Source: an uncultured Selenomonas sp. (lineage in GTDB: Bacteria > Bacillota > Negativicutes > Selenomonadales > Selenomonadaceae). From it: 9,049 bases of DNA. Positions 5,811-9,049 of this stretch are shown piece after piece (positions within the stretch are counted from its first letter, which is position 1; each line of letters opens with the position of its first letter). Position numbers and translations under genes: made by a program. The DNA is taken from the NCBI GenBank assembly GCA_938045435.1, contig CALIBA010000029.1, positions 1 through 9,049 of the forward strand. The letters are read 5' to 3'. Under the pieces are notes generated by a model that was not told the origin of the DNA, did no database searches, and was given only the letters and a program-made list of their open reading frames with translations.

Positions 5811-8273
5811 TTGGCACAGAAGGATCAGGTCAATAAACCGACGGGAACGGCTCTTGAGACGATCAAAGAGATTCTAAAGAGCCGTTTCATTACGACCGCA
5901 CACGTTATGTTTGGGCGTGATGTTGAAGATCTTACGGAGGTTGAAATCTACAAGACGGTTGCCGCAACGGCCAAGCAGTCCATTTCGGATAACTGGATCA
6001 AGACGAACAAGCAGTACGCGGATCGCAGAGAAAAGCAGATTTATTACTTTTCGATTGAATTCCTCTTGGGGCGTCTCTTAAAGTCCAATCTCATCAACCT
6101 CGGCATCGAGGATGCGCTGCGGGATGTGCTGCGGGATTTTAAGCTCAATCTCGACGACGCCTATGAGGCGGAGCCGGATGCGGGACTTGGCAACGGTGGT
6201 CTGGGGCGCCTTGCGGCATGTTTCATCGATTCGCTTGCAGCGCACCGTCTGCCCGGACATGGGTGCAGCATTCGCTACCAGTACGGGCTGTTCGAGCAGA
6301 AGATTGTTGGCGGCAATCAAGTCGAGCTGCCCGATAACTGGCTGCGTGATGGCTTTGCATGGGAATACCGCAAGCCGGATAAGTCCGTCGATGTAAAATT
6401 TGGCGGACACGCCTACATGCGTGATATGGGCGGAAGGCTGGAGGTCATCCATGAGGATCCGATGGTCGTTATGGCGGTACCCTATGATATGCCCATTGTC
6501 GGTTATCACAATGCGACGGTCAACACGCTGCGTCTCTGGAACGCTGAGGTCAGCCGTGACTTTTCCGATTATGGCATGCTGACGCAGGAGCAGATTCAAC
6601 AGCGCAACGAGTACCGCAGATTTGTTGAGGAGATTACGCGGTATCTCTATCCTGATGACAGTACCTTTGAGGGGCGGCGTATGCGCCTCATCCAGGAGTA
6701 TTTCTTTGTTTCTGCGGGCGTGCAGAGCATTGTCCGCCATTACAAGGCAAACGGGATGAGCATTTATGAGTTTGGCAAGAAGATCGGCATTCACATCAAT
6801 GATACACATCCGGCTCTTTGTGTGGCGGAACTCATGCGCATTCTCGTGGATGAGGAACATCTGACGTGGGAGGATGCGTGGGCGATTACGCGTGATACCA
6901 TTGCGTATACGAATCACACGATTATGCCGGAGGCACTTGAAACGTGGAGCATTGATATGTTTCAGCCGCTGTTACCGCGCATCTATATGATTATTGATGA
7001 GATCAACCGCCGCCACCTTGAGGAGGTGCGCCGCCGCTATCCGGGGAACGAGGAGAAGGTGAGGGCGCTTTCGATCATTGAGGATGGCGTAGTGCATATG
7101 GCGCGCCTTTCGATTGTCGGCGGGCACAGTGTCAACGGCGTTGCAAAGATTCATACGGGCATCTTAAAGTCAACAACGCTGCGGGATTTTTACGAGTATA
7201 CGCCGCGCAAATTCAACAACAAAACCAACGGTATTACGCATAGGCGCTGGCTTATGGGGGCGAATCCGGATCTGTCCGCACTCATTGATGACATCATTGG
7301 CAGTCACGTATGGCACCGGCATCCGGAAAAGATGGATGCGCTGCATGAACATGTGGAGGATAAGAGTTTCCTTGAGCAGCTGATGAAGATTAAGCATATG
7401 CGGCGCGAAGGACTTGCACACTACATCGAACAGCACAACGGCATCAAGGTTGACCCGGATGCGATGTTCGACATTCAGGTGAAGCGCATTCACTCCTATA
7501 AGCGGCAGTTGATGAACATTCTGCACATCATGTACCGCTATCATCGTGCCCAAAGCGAGCCTGCCTTCCTCACGCAGCCCGTGATGTATTTCTTTGGCGG
7601 CAAGGCGGCGCCCGGCTACTACATCGCGAAGGAGACCATCCGCCTCATCAATGCTGTTGCCGATAAGATCAATAAGGACAGCCGCATCAATAAGTTCATG
7701 AAGGTCATCTTTATCGAAAACTTCGGCGTGTCCATCGGGGAGCTTGTCTATCCTGCCGCCGATGTCAGCGAGCAGATCTCAACAGCCTCGAAAGAGGCAT
7801 CGGGCACGGGCAATATGAAGTTCATGATGAACGGCGCGATTACCCTTGGGACACTCGACGGCGCAAATGTTGAGATCCGCGATGCCGTTGGCAGTGAGCA
7901 CTGCGTTATCTTTGGTCTTAAAGCCGAGGAGGTCATGAACTACTATGCGACAGGTGCCTACTCTGCATGGGATGAGTACAACATGAATGAGAAAGTGCGC
8001 ACAGTGATGAATCAGCTCATCGACGGTACCTATGGCGATTTTCACTCGCTGTATGACTATCTGCTGCATGCCAATGACGAGTTCTTTATCCTCAAGGACT
8101 TTAATGCGTATGATGATGCGCGCATTGAGGTTATGCGGCGATTTAAGGACAAGGCGGGCTGGGCACGTACAGCCGCGATGAATGTCGCACATTCCGGCAG
8201 GTTTTCCTCCGATCGCACGATCGATGAGTATGCCCGGGATATTTGGAATATCCACCCCGTCATCATCGTATGA
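5811..8273 (+). CDS. glgP: Glycogen/alpha-glucan phosphorylase
   Basis: This enzyme phosphorolyses the non-reducing ends of glycogen to glucose-1-phosphate in the cytosol, using pyridoxal phosphate. The 820-residue product has the usual length of bacterial GlgP/MalP and a complete set of family landmarks: SIEFLLGRLL from residue 81, DAGLGNGGLGRLA from 123, the GLFEQKIVGGNQVELPDNWL region, KTNGITHRRWL, DIQVKRIHSYKRQLMN, and the PLP site EASGTGNMK with the cofactor lysine at 670, followed by NGAITLGTLDGANVEI. Nothing is truncated. Start: TTG 5811 has GGAG (5799-5802) 8 nt upstream, whereas the in-frame GTG at 5802 overlaps that site, so TTG is preferred. It lies 183 nt after glgD behind a structured leader, and glgB starts 31 nt downstream, so glgP-glgB are probably one unit. 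Specificity for glycogen rather than maltodextrin is inferred from the glg neighbours. Confidence 0.96.
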   Translation: MAQKDQVNKPTGTALETIKEILKSRFITTAHVMFGRDVEDLTEVEIYKTVAATAKQSISDNWIKTNKQYADRREKQIYYFSIEFLLGRLLKSNLINLGIEDALRDVLRDFKLNLDDAYEAEPDAGLGNGGLGRLAACFIDSLAAHRLPGHGCSIRYQYGLFEQKIVGGNQVELPDNWLRDGFAWEYRKPDKSVDVKFGGHAYMRDMGGRLEVIHEDPMVVMAVPYDMPIVGYHNATVNTLRLWNAEVSRDFSDYGMLTQEQIQQRNEYRRFVEEITRYLYPDDSTFEGRRMRLIQEYFFVSAGVQSIVRHYKANGMSIYEFGKKIGIHINDTHPALCVAELMRILVDEEHLTWEDAWAITRDTIAYTNHTIMPEALETWSIDMFQPLLPRIYMIIDEINRRHLEEVRRRYPGNEEKVRALSIIEDGVVHMARLSIVGGHSVNGVAKIHTGILKSTTLRDFYEYTPRKFNNKTNGITHRRWLMGANPDLSALIDDIIGSHVWHRHPEKMDALHEHVEDKSFLEQLMKIKHMRREGLAHYIEQHNGIKVDPDAMFDIQVKRIHSYKRQLMNILHIMYRYHRAQSEPAFLTQPVMYFFGGKAAPGYYIAKETIRLINAVADKINKDSRINKFMKVIFIENFGVSIGELVYPAADVSEQISTASKEASGTGNMKFMMNGAITLGTLDGANVEIRDAVGSEHCVIFGLKAEEVMNYYATGAYSAWDEYNMNEKVRTVMNQLIDGTYGDFHSLYDYLLHANDEFFILKDFNAYDDARIEVMRRFKDKAGWARTAAMNVAHSGRFSSDRTIDEYARDIWNIHPVIIV

Positions 8274-8304
8274 AAATTAAGGGAGTACGCTAGGAGGGGT
8301 CTTT

Positions 8305-9049
8305 GTGAAAACATCTGCATTAAGTGAGTTTGATCTGTACCTCTTTCATCAGGGGACAAATTATCATGCACAGGAAATGCTCGGTGCACATTTTATGGAG
8401 CAGGACGGTAGGGCGGGCATCCGCTTTACGGTTTGGGCGCCGAATGCCAAGGCGGTCAGCGTCGTCGGTACATTTAATGACTGGAATGTATTGATCCATC
8501 CGATGCACCGCATCGACGATGGGGAGATCTGGGAGGCGTTTGTCGAGGGGATCGGTGAGGGCGAAATTTATAAATATGCCATCGAGCCGCAGTGGGGCGG
8601 TCCACGCATCATGAAGGCAGATCCCTATGCGTTCTACGCGGAGAAAAAGCCCAATACGGCATCGCGCACCTATGATATGAACCATTATGAATGGAACGAT
8701 CAGGAGTGGCAGGAGCGTAAAGCGCGTGCATCTTCCTATGAGAGTCCCATGCTTACCTACGAAGTACACGCGGGGTCTTGGCGGCGTACGCTGGAGGGGG
8801 ACTATCTTTCCTATCGGGAGCTCGCCGACCAGCTCATCAGTTATGTCAAAGAGATGAACTATACGCATATAGAGTTTATGCCTCTGTGCGAGCATCCCTA
8901 TGACGGCTCGTGGGGGTATCAGGCGACGGGGTATTTTGCGGTGACGAGCCGCTACGGCACGCCCGATGATTTCCGCTATCTTATCGATACGGCGCACCAG
9001 AACGGCATCGGCATCATCATGGACTGGGTGCCCGGGCATTTCTGCAAGG
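8305..9049 (+). CDS. glgB: 1,4-alpha-glucan branching enzyme, 5' part (cut by window end)
   Basis: GlgB cuts alpha-1,4 glucan chains and rejoins them in alpha-1,6 linkage to branch glycogen. Only the first 248 residues are present, against roughly 630 or more in the family; the frame is open to the window end. Visible are the N-terminal CBM48 carbohydrate module (about 20-115; FTVWAPNAKAVSVVGTFNDWN), the linker with YEVHAGSWRR (152-161), and the start of the GH13 catalytic barrel: IEFMPLCEHPYDGSWGYQ (189-206), TGYFAVTSRYGTPDDF and conserved region I as DWVPGHF (240-246, usually DWVPAHF). The catalytic Asp and Glu lie beyond the window. The start is GTG 8305, preceded by AGGAGGGG (8292-8299) at a 5-nt spacing. 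It follows glgP by 31 nt. Apparently intact so far; identity firm. Confidence 0.94.
   Translation, partial: MKTSALSEFDLYLFHQGTNYHAQEMLGAHFMEQDGRAGIRFTVWAPNAKAVSVVGTFNDWNVLIHPMHRIDDGEIWEAFVEGIGEGEIYKYAIEPQWGGPRIMKADPYAFYAEKKPNTASRTYDMNHYEWNDQEWQERKARASSYESPMLTYEVHAGSWRRTLEGDYLSYRELADQLISYVKEMNYTHIEFMPLCEHPYDGSWGYQATGYFAVTSRYGTPDDFRYLIDTAHQNGIGIIMDWVPGHFCK

Noticed and set aside
8320..9039. Minus-strand open frame of 239 codons opposite glgB
   Set aside because: It is fully covered by the clear GlgB reading frame on the plus strand, and its protein shows no family features.

Overview
The window looks like chromosomal DNA from a low-to-mid GC Firmicutes-type bacterium, most probably a Negativicute such as a Selenomonas relative. 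Three things support this: a paired glgC/glgD (GlgD is largely a Firmicutes-lineage protein), a GC content estimated by eye in the low fifties, and strong AGGAGG-type Shine-Dalgarno sites with frequent TTG and GTG starts. The genus is inferred from the look of the proteins, not from a search. No mobile element, CRISPR array, tRNA or rRNA is visible.

Left part (1-2514). A strong hairpin terminator (13-61) closes the minus-strand unit. Reading leftward, a heavy-metal P1B-type ATPase (2295 to 415) is followed after 38 nt by rpsT for ribosomal protein S20 (376 to 110). A good extended -10 promoter for rpsT sits across the end of the ATPase gene and uses its stop codon as part of the -10 box. A TetR-family regulator (2515-3105, plus strand) is divergent from the ATPase and is the obvious candidate for its control. 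The 219 bp between them carries a clear tetR promoter and several short inverted repeats.

Right part (3106-9049). This is a glycogen metabolism cluster, all on the plus strand: glgC (ADP-glucose pyrophosphorylase, catalytic), glgD (its degenerate partner), glgP (glycogen phosphorylase) and glgB (branching enzyme, cut by the window end). GlgC/GlgD make ADP-glucose, GlgB branches the polymer, and GlgP releases glucose-1-phosphate. Glycogen synthase (glgA) is not in the window and may lie downstream.

Most genes are ordinary members of known families, and I see no convincing new multi-gene system. The parts least explained by the genes are two non-coding leaders. One is the 232-nt region before glgC, with a strong Shine-Dalgarno site that has no start codon at normal distance and with competing GGTACC pairings next to the glgC ribosome site. 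The other is the 183-nt region between glgD and glgP, with a large two-tier hairpin, a TTGTAA/TTACAA palindrome and a string of small hairpins. Either could be a regulatory RNA or attenuator.
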